64,000 nt of DNA from positions 310,412-374,411 of the forward strand of contig NZ_BMYO01000003.1 of the NCBI RefSeq assembly GCF_014652315.1, given 5' to 3'. The translations under genes were made by a program, and so were the position numbers. Numbering within the stretch: the first letter of the stretch is position 1; the number at the start of each line of letters is the position of its first letter. The stretch comes from Jeongeupia chitinilytica (lineage in GTDB: Bacteria; Pseudomonadota; Gammaproteobacteria; Burkholderiales; Chitinibacteraceae). The notes under the pieces were generated by a model. That model was not told where the DNA came from. It did no database searches and was given only the letters and a program-made list of their open reading frames with translations. Shown here piece by piece: positions 7,167 to 15,732 of the stretch.

Positions 7167-9293
7167 ATGAAGCCCTTCCCCGCCCCGCGCCACTTCGCTC
7201 CCGGCCTGCTGCTCAGCATCCTGGCCAGCGTCAGTGCCACATCGTCGCTGGCTGACGAACCCCAGCAGGTGGGCAACCCGCCACTGCTGCACGCCGCCAT
7301 TTCCCCGCAGATGAATGCCGGCCACGCCAAGCTCCGGGTCAACCTGCTGGCCAAACCGGCGACTACCGAGCTGGAACCTGGCATTCCGCGCGAGGTGTAT
7401 TTCGACCTTGCCATCCGCTATGTGAACGGCTGGATTCGCAATCCTTCGGTAGAAAAGCCTGGCGAGGTGAAGTACGACAAGGTGCAGTTGCGCAGCTATG
7501 TGCAGGGCGATGGCAGCAAGGCCAAACCACTGGATCCCCCTACCAGCTGGAGCAAACCCGGCCAGACCGTATACGTTGCGCCGCAGATCGAGGCCTATCC
7601 GGGCCAGACGGTGCGCATCACGCTCAACAACGACCTGCCGCAGGATCCAAGCTGCAGGCCGCAAGGCGGCAGCGCCAATACACCGCACTGCTTCAACGGC
7701 ACCAATCTGCACTCGCACGGCCTGTGGGTGAACCCGGCCGGCAACAGCGACAACGTGTTGCTGGCCATCAACCCCGGCGTGGGTTTCCAGTACGAATACA
7801 ACATTCCGCCCACGCATCCGGCAGGTACTTTCTGGTATCACACCCACCAGCACGGCTCGACCGCGCTGCAGGTATCGAGCGGCATGGCCGGTGCGCTGAT
7901 CGTGCGTGGTACACGCGTGCCGACGCCAAACGAAAATGGCGATATCGATACGCTGCTCAAGCCCTATGGCAACACCACCTTTCCCGAGCGGGTGATGGTG
8001 TTCCAGCAGATCCAGTATGCCTGCCGCTTCAAGGAAGGCGATCTCAAGGGCCAGATCAAGACCTACGGCAACGACCCGCTGCCGGGCCAGAAGCCCAACC
8101 CGGAAGACAACCGCTACAAGTGCGATGAAGGCGACGTGGGCGCCATCACCGGCTATGACCAGTTCGGCCCCGGCACATGGCAATCGTCCGGCCGCTATAC
8201 CAGCATCAATGGCGTGGTGCTGGGCACGCTGGGCACGCTGGGCAAAGCCAAGGTCGGCACCATCGAGCGTTGGCGCATGATCCACGGTGGCGTGCGCGAT
8301 ACCATTTCGCTGCAAATCCGTCGCCGCGCAGCTGGTGCGCCACGCCTGGGCGCATTAAGCGCAGCGGACACCAGCGACTACGTGAAACGCTATTGCACCG
8401 GTGCGGCGTTGGACCTGCCGCTGGTGGCGGCCGACGGCCTGACCATGGGCAAGGCGCTGTTCAAGAAAACCGCCGTATTCCAGCCCGGCTATCGCTGGGA
8501 CGCACTGGTGAGCTTTCCACAAGCCGGGGACTACTGTGTGATCAACAACACCGAAGTCACCGCCACCATCGACCGCGCCGCGCCGTCAGCCCGCTTGCTG
8601 GGCATCGTGCAGGCGGAGGGTGACGGCCCCGCCATTGCCAGTCCCAAGCAGCATCTGCTGCAAGTACTGGCCGAGGCCGCCAAGGTCAACATGCCGGCCG
8701 ATGTGCGCCAGACCGTAGCCAATGACGTGCTGAACAACCTGACGCTGACCAAGTTCGTACCGCACCAGACCATTGCCGACGACGAAGTGACCGGCACGCA
8801 AACACTGTCGTTCAACATCGATACCTCGGTGCCGGGCAGCGCCTTCTTCCAGGTGGACGGCAAGCCGTATGACGGCAGCCGCATCGACCGCGTGCTGCAG
8901 CTGGGCGCGGTGGATGAATGGACACTGACCTCGCACTTTGTCAGCCACCCCTTCCACATCCACGTGAACCCGTTCCAGGTGGTGAAGATCATCGACCCGA
9001 ACGGCAACGACGTCAGCCTGGAAAACGCGGTGGACGGCAAGGACGCGCAATACCCGGGCCTGAAGGGCGTATGGAAGGACACGCTGTGGATCAAGGATCT
9101 GTACCCCAGCAAGGAAGCGCCGACCCTGAAGCAGGGCATGTACACCATCGTGGTGCGCACACGCTACGAGCGCTATATCGGTGACTTCGTCCTGCACTGC
9201 CACATCCTCGATCACGAGGACCAGGGGATGATGCAGAACATCCGCATCGCGCTGCCTGACGGCATGGGCGGCGTTTCGCAAGCCCACCACTGA
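7167..9293 (+). CDS. Secreted multicopper oxidase (laccase/bilirubin-oxidase type)
   Basis: The protein has 708 residues with an N-terminal signal peptide (hydrophobic LLLSILASVSATSSLA) and a GAGGAAAA ribosome site. All four copper motifs are present in order: HSHG at 182-185, WYHTHQHG at 223-230, HPFHIHVN at 594-601 and HCHILDHEDQGMM at 677-689. Cys678 supplies the type-1 copper thiolate and Met688 its axial ligand. The long insert between the second and third motifs makes it larger than CueO. It should oxidise phenolic or metal substrates in the periplasm or outside the cell. Its divergent neighbour is a tyrosinase, so both may act on phenols. Confidence 0.92.
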   Translation: MKPFPAPRHFAPGLLLSILASVSATSSLADEPQQVGNPPLLHAAISPQMNAGHAKLRVNLLAKPATTELEPGIPREVYFDLAIRYVNGWIRNPSVEKPGEVKYDKVQLRSYVQGDGSKAKPLDPPTSWSKPGQTVYVAPQIEAYPGQTVRITLNNDLPQDPSCRPQGGSANTPHCFNGTNLHSHGLWVNPAGNSDNVLLAINPGVGFQYEYNIPPTHPAGTFWYHTHQHGSTALQVSSGMAGALIVRGTRVPTPNENGDIDTLLKPYGNTTFPERVMVFQQIQYACRFKEGDLKGQIKTYGNDPLPGQKPNPEDNRYKCDEGDVGAITGYDQFGPGTWQSSGRYTSINGVVLGTLGTLGKAKVGTIERWRMIHGGVRDTISLQIRRRAAGAPRLGALSAADTSDYVKRYCTGAALDLPLVAADGLTMGKALFKKTAVFQPGYRWDALVSFPQAGDYCVINNTEVTATIDRAAPSARLLGIVQAEGDGPAIASPKQHLLQVLAEAAKVNMPADVRQTVANDVLNNLTLTKFVPHQTIADDEVTGTQTLSFNIDTSVPGSAFFQVDGKPYDGSRIDRVLQLGAVDEWTLTSHFVSHPFHIHVNPFQVVKIIDPNGNDVSLENAVDGKDAQYPGLKGVWKDTLWIKDLYPSKEAPTLKQGMYTIVVRTRYERYIGDFVLHCHILDHEDQGMMQNIRIALPDGMGGVSQAHH

Positions 9294-9355
9294 CCCCGTC
9301 CGCGCCGGCACTGCGCCGGCGCAATGAACCACGCAGCACCCACCGAGGCACCACC

Positions 9356-10123
9356 ATGACTGAGCAAAACAAGTTCGTGATCGGCATCGCCGTCTACAAC
9401 GGTGTAGACCTGATGGACGTCGCAGCCCCCTATGAGCTGTTCAACTGGATGGCCTCGCTGGAATCGCAATACAACCCGGGCGCACCGGTGCGTGAAGTGC
9501 GCGCGCTGTCGCTGGACGGCAGCTCGGTGGTCACACGCGACAACCTGACCGTCGGCGCCGACCTGCCGGCGCTGACCGCGCCCGCGCCGGGCGACACGGA
9601 CAAAATCGACCTGCTGTGGATACCGGGCGGCGACCCGATGCGGCTGGAAGAACTGATGCTGGACGAAAAGGCGATGGACCTGCTTTACGCCGTCGGCAAC
9701 GACGCACAGTACGTCGCCTCGGTCTGTGAAGGCGCCATGCTGGCGGCCGCTTCCGGGCTACTGGATGGGTATTGCGCTACCACGCACTGGGCCTTTTTGC
9801 CATGTCTGGGCCTGTTTCCGTCCATCACGGTCAAACCGGGCTATCCGCGCTACGTAATCGACGGCAACCGCATTACCGGCGGCGGCATTTCATCGGGGAT
9901 CGATGAAGCGCTAGCGATCATTGCCTTGCTGTCCAACGACAATGTGGCCGGTGCGGTACAGCTGATGGTGCAGTACAACCCGCAACCGCAATTCCATCAA
10001 GGCGACCCGTCGCAGGCCACACCGCCGGTCTATACACCGGGCGATGGCTCGACCTGCAGCATCCCGCACATGGCTGCCACCATTGACAAGGTGATTACCG
10101 CGCGGGAAAGCAGAAGAGTCTGA
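9356..10123 (+). CDS. DJ-1/PfpI family protein, isonitrile hydratase-like
   Basis: The 255-residue protein is a class I glutamine amidotransferase-fold protein of the DJ-1/PfpI superfamily. The nucleophile elbow is Cys124 in SVCEGAML, and the N-terminal strand reads FVIGIAVYNGVDLMDV as in InhA-type isonitrile hydratases (D in the DLMDVAAPYELF segment). The C-terminal 40 residues, Gln/Pro-rich with TPPVYTPGDGSTC, are an unusual extension. It lies 62 bases after the multicopper oxidase and likely shares its transcript. The substrate cannot be told from sequence. Confidence 0.75.
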   Translation: MTEQNKFVIGIAVYNGVDLMDVAAPYELFNWMASLESQYNPGAPVREVRALSLDGSSVVTRDNLTVGADLPALTAPAPGDTDKIDLLWIPGGDPMRLEELMLDEKAMDLLYAVGNDAQYVASVCEGAMLAAASGLLDGYCATTHWAFLPCLGLFPSITVKPGYPRYVIDGNRITGGGISSGIDEALAIIALLSNDNVAGAVQLMVQYNPQPQFHQGDPSQATPPVYTPGDGSTCSIPHMAATIDKVITARESRRV

Positions 10124-10207
10124 CTTGACGAATTGGTGGCACAGGGCGCCAGGCTGAAATGCCAGCATGAGTCATGCGCGGCTCACCGCGATATGGAAAT
10201 CACGCAG

Positions 10208-10569
10208 CTACAACACCTTCATCACCCGGATCACGCCGTTCATGTTTTCATGCCCCGAGCCGCAGAAGACGTCACAGTAAAAACCAGTTCCCCGACCGAT
10301 TGAGGCGGGATGTGCAAACGTGCAGGCTGGCCGGGGACGAGGTCCGTGCGCAGCTTCAGGTCGGGCAGATTGAACCCCATCACCACATCACTCACCGTCA
10401 CCTCGAGCACCACTGCTTCGCCGGCCGGGATGGCAAGAGCAGGAGGCATGTATTCGAAGCGTTTGGCCGCGAGATGGACTACACGCTCCCCGGCGGATGC
10501 GCGGAATGCCGGCACTACCAGCATTCCGCCCCCCAGCAGCATCCGGATGAAATTGCGTCGTTGCATCAT
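10208..10569 (-). pseudogene. Tat-exported cupredoxin with CuA-type motif, frameshifted
   Basis: The ATG at 10569 opens a Tat-type signal (QRRNFIRMLLGGGM) followed by a cupredoxin-like domain (FEYMPPALAIPAGEAVVLEV). In the given frame translation ends at 10240 with an unrelated tail. If one T is added to the five-T run on the coding strand (around 10275-10280), the frame continues as FYCDVFCGSGHENMNGVIRV and stops at 10208. CDVFCGSGHENM fits the CuA-binding pattern C-x3-C-x3-H-x2-M of cytochrome oxidase subunit II and nitrous oxide reductase. Either the gene is inactivated or the homopolymer was miscalled. It starts 4 bases after the corrected stop of the phosphoesterase gene. Confidence 0.75.
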
Positions 10570-10573
10570 CACC

Positions 10574-11471
10574 CTAGCCCTTCTGTACCGGCAGCTCGGC
10601 CAGCTGGTAGTGCGCTGCACGGACTTCCGCCTTCACTTCCCGGTAGCCAAGGCCGCGGTACGGCATCGCAGCGTCCAGGTACCGGTGTGCGTTGCGGTTG
10701 CGAACCAGGGGCCGGTAACGCGAACATCAGCGAGCGTGCCGCATGGTGTTCAATGTGCCCGGTGGCGAAATGATGCTCCTGATGAATGTGTCCGTAAAAC
10801 ACGGTGACATTACGGTACGGACTCAGGAGTGCAATCGCTTTATCCCCGTCGCGGGTCGCCCAGTCCCAGCGCGGGTACAGATCGAACAGCGGCCGGTGTG
10901 TGAACACGACAATCCGCGCATCCAGGCTCTGTTTCGCGAGGTCCTGCTGCAGCCACTGCAACTGCGCCTCTCCGATTGTGGCACCGGGATCGCTGACGTT
11001 GTCGACCACGATGAAATGCACGCCCTTGTGGTCGAACGCGTAATGGGTGGCACCAAAGTACTCGATGTACGCAGCCCCCCGGTCCAGCGCGGCATCGTGT
11101 TCGCCCGGCATGTAATGCACGGCCGGCACCCTCAGCTTGCCGGCGATCCCGCGGAACTCTGCCAGACGCCGACGGCGTTCGACCGGATCGTCAGTGGTAT
11201 GTGTCAGGTCACCGGTGAACATCACGAAATCGGGGGGCTGCCCCAGCGCGTTGACAGCCGCTATTGCCTTGGGAAGTGTTCCAGCAGCATCGGGATTCGC
11301 TGCCGCACCTTCAAACCCCCAGTGCGTGTCGGAAAGCTGGACGAAGTAGAAATCCTGCGATGCGGTGGCCCCGGGCATGCGGCTGCCCACACCGGCACAG
11401 CCACTGACGAACACAACACCGCCAAGGCCGGCCAGCCTGAGAAAATCCCGCCGATCAATCCCGTCTTTCAT
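10574..11471 (-). pseudogene. Tat-exported metallophosphoesterase, frameshifted near its C-terminus
   Basis: The N-terminus carries a twin-arginine motif with a lipobox-like Cys (RRDFLRLAG, VSGCAG). The calcineurin-like phosphoesterase motifs are present: SDTHWG (D48, H50), GDLTHTTDD, PGEHD (a variant of GNHD with Glu for Asn) and GHIHQEHH. Near 10675-10683 the frame changes. The +1 frame continues as DAAMPYRGLGYREVKAEVRA and stops at 10574, just before the cupredoxin gene, while the uncorrected frame runs on to 10569 with a Pro/Gly-rich tail. The conserved continuation shows the shift is recent or a sequencing artefact. Confidence 0.78.
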
Positions 11472-11664
11472 CGCCGTCTCCTTGCCTGAAACGGGGAGAG
11501 GCTAGACATTGCATCGTTACTCGTGGCCTCGTCGCCCAGGCCGGGTAGCAACCTGCACCGTTGTCTTCGCCCGGATCTGGCAACGGCTCGACATCAACGT
11601 GACCCAATTGCGAGCCGTTGCTCTTGCGGCTGGAGATAGCCCGACCGCTTTTACCTGCGTCGGC

Positions 11665-12051
11665 CTACCGAAGCACACCTACGACGATCGGCGCATCCTG
11701 TGAGCCTGTGTACAGCTCGTAGGTGCCCCCTTCACTCATCAGCCCGACGCAGCCGTCCGGGGTCGTGCCAATCCATTTGACGCACACTTGGTCGCCACTC
11801 ATTTGCCAATTTCCACGGTACTCGGAAGTGTCGGTATTCATCGACAAGTTGTCCCCGTTCGCCTCGCCGTTGGATGCAAAACGCCACTCAACAGGCTTGG
11901 CGCCGGGTTGACTTACGAAATCGACTGGCGAAGCCAGAAGTCGGCTGCGAAGCTCGTCACCACCGAGAAACGTGGAGCCACTACCTGCCGCATGGGCGGC
12001 GGCAATGCCCAGGGAAAACAGAGCCGTACACACATGCAACATGACTCGCAT
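11665..12051 (-). CDS. Small secreted protein of unknown function
   Basis: The ATG at 12051 has an AGGA site, giving 128 residues with a signal peptide (MRVMLHVCTALFSLGIAAAHA) and a mature domain of about 107 residues. The mature part (GDELRSRLLASPVDF, EYRGNWQMSGDQVCVKW, GGTYELYTG) looks like a small beta-sheet domain with two Cys that may form a disulfide. Similar short exported proteins of unknown role are common in proteobacteria. No operon partner is adjacent. Confidence 0.65.
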   Translation of the reverse strand: MRVMLHVCTALFSLGIAAAHAAGSGSTFLGGDELRSRLLASPVDFVSQPGAKPVEWRFASNGEANGDNLSMNTDTSEYRGNWQMSGDQVCVKWIGTTPDGCVGLMSEGGTYELYTGSQDAPIVVGVLR

Positions 12052-12408
12052 GATCCTGATCTCCAACGGAGCACCAACTCCAGCTTCGTTGGTCAGTCGC
12101 ATACGGTGAAGGTTTAGTTCGGTAGACAGGCGGACGCTGTGATATTTCGAATGATGGTGGTCGTGCGGGTCACCCTTCTTTGAAATGAGCGAAAAGGCCC
12201 ACCCAAAAAATGAACCTTTTCAGCTACCCTCCCCGCATCGACGTACAGTGTGCGCGCCCCCGAACAAACCAGGACGATCATTCGAAGGTTTACCTCCGGG
12301 CAGGATGTGGCACCCTGACCAGAAGCCAAAACCACTGGCATCACCGCCGTTCGCAAGCCCCGTTTCACGCTCCTTTGCCATGAAGCGGATAGTCGGGCTC
12401 ACCGAACG
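12052..12408. other. Intergenic region without recognised gene
   Basis: These 357 bases separate the small secreted protein gene from the end of atoA. Short open frames on both strands have no family features. A loose AAAAGG...CCTTTT inverted repeat lies around 12190-12220. The leftward promoter of the secreted protein gene must be in its left part. Confidence 0.4.
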
Positions 12409-13068
12409 CTAGATGGCCATTGTCGGCACTTGATCGGGCACGACCAGTTCGGCCTCTGTGCCGGCCAGAACGTCGGCCACGCTCACCCCGGGCGCCGTTT
12501 CCAGCAGCGTGGCTCGTCCGCCGGGGAAAGCGATCACTGCGAGATCGGTGACCACCAGATCGACCTGACGCACCGACGTGAGGGGCAGGCTGCATTGTCT
12601 GACGATCTTGGCCTTCCCCTTCGCCGTATGCTGCATGGCGACCACCACACGCTTGGCGCCGGTAACCAAGTCCATCGCGCCGCCCATGCCGGGCACCATC
12701 TTGCCCGGAATCATCCAGTTGGCCAGACGTCCTTGTTGATCCACCTGAAGTCCACCGAGCACCGTCACGTCGACATGCCCGCCCCGGATCAGGCCGAAAG
12801 AAACCGCGCTGTCGAAGGTGCAGGCACCGGGCAAGGCGGTTACCGGACGCCCGCCAGCGTCGGTGAGAAGGCGGAGCTGCATGCCCGGCTCCGGCACCGG
12901 CCCGGTGCCGATGAGCCCGTTTTCCGACTGGAAGTAGACATGGACTCCCGCCGGCAGATAGTTGGCCACCAGAGTGGGAATACCGATGCCCAGATTGACG
13001 AGCATGCCTTCGCGCAGCTCCTGCGCGATTCGCTTGGCAATAATGGTTTGTGCGTCCATGTCGGTCAC
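12409..13068 (-). CDS. atoA: Acetate/acetoacetate CoA-transferase beta subunit
   Basis: The 219-residue protein matches the beta subunit of AtoDA/ScoAB CoA-transferases, which move CoA from an acyl-CoA to acetoacetate or another short-chain acid. The catalytic Glu lies in the SENG loop (FQSENGLIGTGP). The glycine-rich LGIGIPTLVANYLPAG and GLQVDQQGRLANWMIPGKMV segments are typical. A GTG start at 13068 overlaps the alpha subunit stop by 4 bases; an ATG at 13059 is an alternative. The resemblance to E. coli AtoA is stronger than to ScoB, but substrate choice cannot be fixed. Confidence 0.9.
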   Translation of the reverse strand: MTDMDAQTIIAKRIAQELREGMLVNLGIGIPTLVANYLPAGVHVYFQSENGLIGTGPVPEPGMQLRLLTDAGGRPVTALPGACTFDSAVSFGLIRGGHVDVTVLGGLQVDQQGRLANWMIPGKMVPGMGGAMDLVTGAKRVVVAMQHTAKGKAKIVRQCSLPLTSVRQVDLVVTDLAVIAFPGGRATLLETAPGVSVADVLAGTEAELVVPDQVPTMAI

Positions 13069-13712
13069 CCGTTCATCAAAAGATAGTCAACCACGGGGGC
13101 GGGGGTATGCACCTGATCCGGGCTGATGACACCGGTGGGAACGATGTTGTCCGCCTCGGCGATGACTTGCCTGCCTGCCATGGCGATGACCGGATTGAAG
13201 TTCCTGGCCGTCAGCGTGTAGTGGAGGTTGCCGTAGTAGTCGGCCAGAAAACTGTTTACCAGCGCGAAGTCGGCATGCAAGGCCGTTTCCAGCAGGTACT
13301 CCTTGCCGTCCACCTCGAGCTTGCGCTTGCCTTCTTCGACGATGGTCCCCACCCCGGTCGGGGTGAGAACGCCTCCCAAGCCGTAGCCTGCGGCGCGGAT
13401 GCGTTCGATCAGCGTGCCCTGGGGTACCAGCTCCACTTCCAGCTCGCCGGCCAGCATCTTCTGCTGGGTTTCCGGATTGAGTCCGATGTGGCTGGCAATG
13501 ACCTTGTGGACCAGTCCGGCGCTGACCAGTTTGCCGATACCGGCACCGGGCAAAGCCGTATCGTTGGCGATCACCGTGAGCCCATCCTTGCCCTGGCGCA
13601 CCAGTTCGTCGATCAAGCGCTCCGGCGTGCCCACGGCCATGAAACCGCCGATCATGAGACTTGCGCCGGCGGGGATGATGGCCACCGCCTCTTCCACGGA
13701 AACTGCTTTCAT
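13065..13712 (-). CDS. atoD: Acetate/acetoacetate CoA-transferase alpha subunit
   Basis: This 215-residue subunit carries the CoA-transferase I family signature near its N-terminus (MIGGFMAVGTPERLIDEL, then LTVIANDTALPGAGIGKL) and the segment GGVLTPTGVGTIVEEGK. It forms the heteromer with the overlapping beta subunit. With the 3-hydroxybutyrate dehydrogenase at 15729 it suggests a local set for 3-hydroxybutyrate/acetoacetate use, such as breakdown of stored polyhydroxybutyrate. The stop overlaps the beta gene start (GTGA), so translation is coupled. Confidence 0.9.
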   Translation of the reverse strand: MKAVSVEEAVAIIPAGASLMIGGFMAVGTPERLIDELVRQGKDGLTVIANDTALPGAGIGKLVSAGLVHKVIASHIGLNPETQQKMLAGELEVELVPQGTLIERIRAAGYGLGGVLTPTGVGTIVEEGKRKLEVDGKEYLLETALHADFALVNSFLADYYGNLHYTLTARNFNPVIAMAGRQVIAEADNIVPTGVISPDQVHTPAPVVDYLLMNG

Positions 13713-13898
13713 TTTCGTCCCTTACGGTTCGTGAGAGAAAGATCCTGCCAACCGGCCCCGCCCCGAAGCCTGATTGGCGAAGCGGCCGGCACCTGGTTTG
13801 ACCGATGTACTCCATGCAGACCGGGATGGAGATTGACGTTCCTCATGGCGCGCCGATCTGCCGGCGCAGATCCGGAGGGAGATCGATGAGCCCGGGCG

Positions 13899-14426
13899 CT
13901 ATTGCTTTGCTTTCCAGTCCGCCAAAGCCTTCAGGGTATTGGCAACGTGCTGGCCCGGGTCGAGGTCGGTAAACGAGTAGAGGATTTTGCCGTCAGGCGT
14001 GATCACGTATGACGTGCGGCTGGCAAGTTCGGGTTTGGCGGCAAGCACGGCGTCGTACGATTTCATGATCTTCTGGTCGGCGTCCGAGCCGACCGGAAAC
14101 TTGCTGCGGCATTCGGAGACCGAGAAGCGGTTGAGCGTGGCGATGTCGTCGTGCGAAACGCCGATCACCGTTGCGCCGAGCGCGTGGTACCGGTCAATGG
14201 CCTCGGCGAAGTCGTGCGCCTCGATCGTGCAACCCTTCGTGAACGCGGCGGGATAGAAATAGAGCACGACCGGGCCCTTTTTCAGCGCTTCCGACAGCGT
14301 GAATGACGATACCTTGCCGCCGAGACTGACTTGCATGGTGAAATCCGGTGCGGCGGCGCCATTCGGTAGCGCTGAGTAGGCCGACGTGGCAATTAGCGCG
14401 GCAATGAAAGTGGCGACGATTTTCAT
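13899..14426 (-). CDS. Exported peroxiredoxin (AhpC/TSA, Bcp-like)
   Basis: The 175-residue protein has a signal peptide (MKIVATFIAALIATSAYS) and a thioredoxin-fold peroxiredoxin domain. The peroxidatic Cys66 lies in FYPAAFTKGCTIEA, the Bcp/PrxQ-type motif, and Cys106 is a candidate resolving residue. It should reduce peroxides in the periplasm. It stands alone, divergent from nothing obvious and separated from atoD by about 185 bases. Confidence 0.88.
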   Translation of the reverse strand: MKIVATFIAALIATSAYSALPNGAAAPDFTMQVSLGGKVSSFTLSEALKKGPVVLYFYPAAFTKGCTIEAHDFAEAIDRYHALGATVIGVSHDDIATLNRFSVSECRSKFPVGSDADQKIMKSYDAVLAAKPELASRTSYVITPDGKILYSFTDLDPGQHVANTLKALADWKAKQ

Positions 14427-14541
14427 GGTGAGTTCCGTGCAGAGGTCGAACCGAGTACTCGCGTATCACACGCGGTGATCGCTGAAACAATAGACCGCAC
14501 CACTACGTTCGGCCGTCATTTCTCATCACTGCGAATCCCTT

Positions 14542-15732
14542 TTAGTTACGATGCACGTCGTGGGTTACAAATGGAGTTTCGGCATCCGGGATGTCGAGCC
14601 AACCGGGACGAGCCAGGCTTCGGCCGACATCGGCATGGCCGCTTTGCCAGTGGTCATGCATCGACAGCGCACCGAACTGGTAGTCCTTGTAATGCCCTTC
14701 GCATTCCTTGTCTTTGTAGATCAGGTGGATCACGTTGAAGCGACGGTCGCTGGCGTACGCGGCGGCGCGGCGGTACGCCGCGTTGTCGCGTGCCTGTTCG
14801 GGCACCAGCGCCATCAGGTCGCGCAACAAGCGGCGGTGCTGCTGGGTGGTACTCATCTGCGAAGTCATCATCCGCGTGCGGCTGGAATACTGGATTTCTT
14901 TCTGCCGCAGCATCACCTTGCTCAAGTCGTCGGGCAGTGCGCCGCCGGCGCTCCACAGGTCGACCTGGAACACCAGCGATTGCTTTCCGGGCTCGCTCGA
15001 CAGTACGTATGCAAGCGGAGTGTTCGACACCAGCCCGCCATCCCAGTAATACTCGCCGTCGATCTCGATCGCCGGAAAGCCGGGCGGCAACGCGCCCGAG
15101 GCCATGAAGTGCTCGGCCCGCAGCGTGTGCCGGGTGTTGTCGAAGTAGACGAAGTTGCCTGTGCGGACATTGACGGCACCGACCGACACGCGTAGCCGGT
15201 GCGGATCGTTCACCCGGTCGAAATCGACGAACTCCTCGAGCGTCTGCTTGAGCATCGACGTGTCGTAGAAGCTGGCATGTGCGGGATCACTGGCGAACGC
15301 CGACGCAGCACGCGGCACAAAGAAGCCACGCTGGCCTTCGGTCAGCGCGCGCCACGCTTCCCAGCCGTTGAGCCAGCCCAGCAGCGGCTCGGCCACGGCA
15401 TTGCGGCGCAATGCCGCCGTCGGGCTCGGCGGCCACAGTGGGGGCGCGCAAATGGTTTCCCAGAAGCGGCGCAGCTGGTCGACGCGCGTTTCCGGCGGGT
15501 TGCCGGCAATGATGGCCGCGTTCAGTGCGCCGATGGAAATGCCGGCGATCCAGTTCGGCGCCAATCCGGCTTCAGCCAGCCCCTGATACACGCCGGCCTG
15601 GTAAGCGCCGAGTGCGCCGCCCCCCTGCAGCGCCAGCGCGACGACCTGATAGCCATGCTCATCCGGCAGCCCCGGGCAGCGATGCTGCCCTGCTTCGCCC
15701 GGACAGGCCGGATTGCGTCCGGCCTGCGTCAT
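14542..15732 (-). CDS. Patatin-like phospholipase with DUF3734 C-terminal domain
   Basis: The protein has 396 residues. The patatin domain shows an oxyanion loop GGGALGAYQAG (37-47), a nucleophile elbow GISIG with Ser66, and the dyad Asp231 in YYWDGG. The C-terminal about 130 residues (KEIQYSSRTRMM and following) match the DUF3734 extension of bacterial patatins. The ATG overlaps the stop of the 3-hydroxybutyrate dehydrogenase gene (ATGA), so the two are co-translated. This pairing is common in polyhydroxybutyrate-forming betaproteobacteria, but the lipid substrate is unknown. Confidence 0.9.
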   Translation of the reverse strand: MTQAGRNPACPGEAGQHRCPGLPDEHGYQVVALALQGGGALGAYQAGVYQGLAEAGLAPNWIAGISIGALNAAIIAGNPPETRVDQLRRFWETICAPPLWPPSPTAALRRNAVAEPLLGWLNGWEAWRALTEGQRGFFVPRAASAFASDPAHASFYDTSMLKQTLEEFVDFDRVNDPHRLRVSVGAVNVRTGNFVYFDNTRHTLRAEHFMASGALPPGFPAIEIDGEYYWDGGLVSNTPLAYVLSSEPGKQSLVFQVDLWSAGGALPDDLSKVMLRQKEIQYSSRTRMMTSQMSTTQQHRRLLRDLMALVPEQARDNAAYRRAAAYASDRRFNVIHLIYKDKECEGHYKDYQFGALSMHDHWQSGHADVGRSLARPGWLDIPDAETPFVTHDVHRN

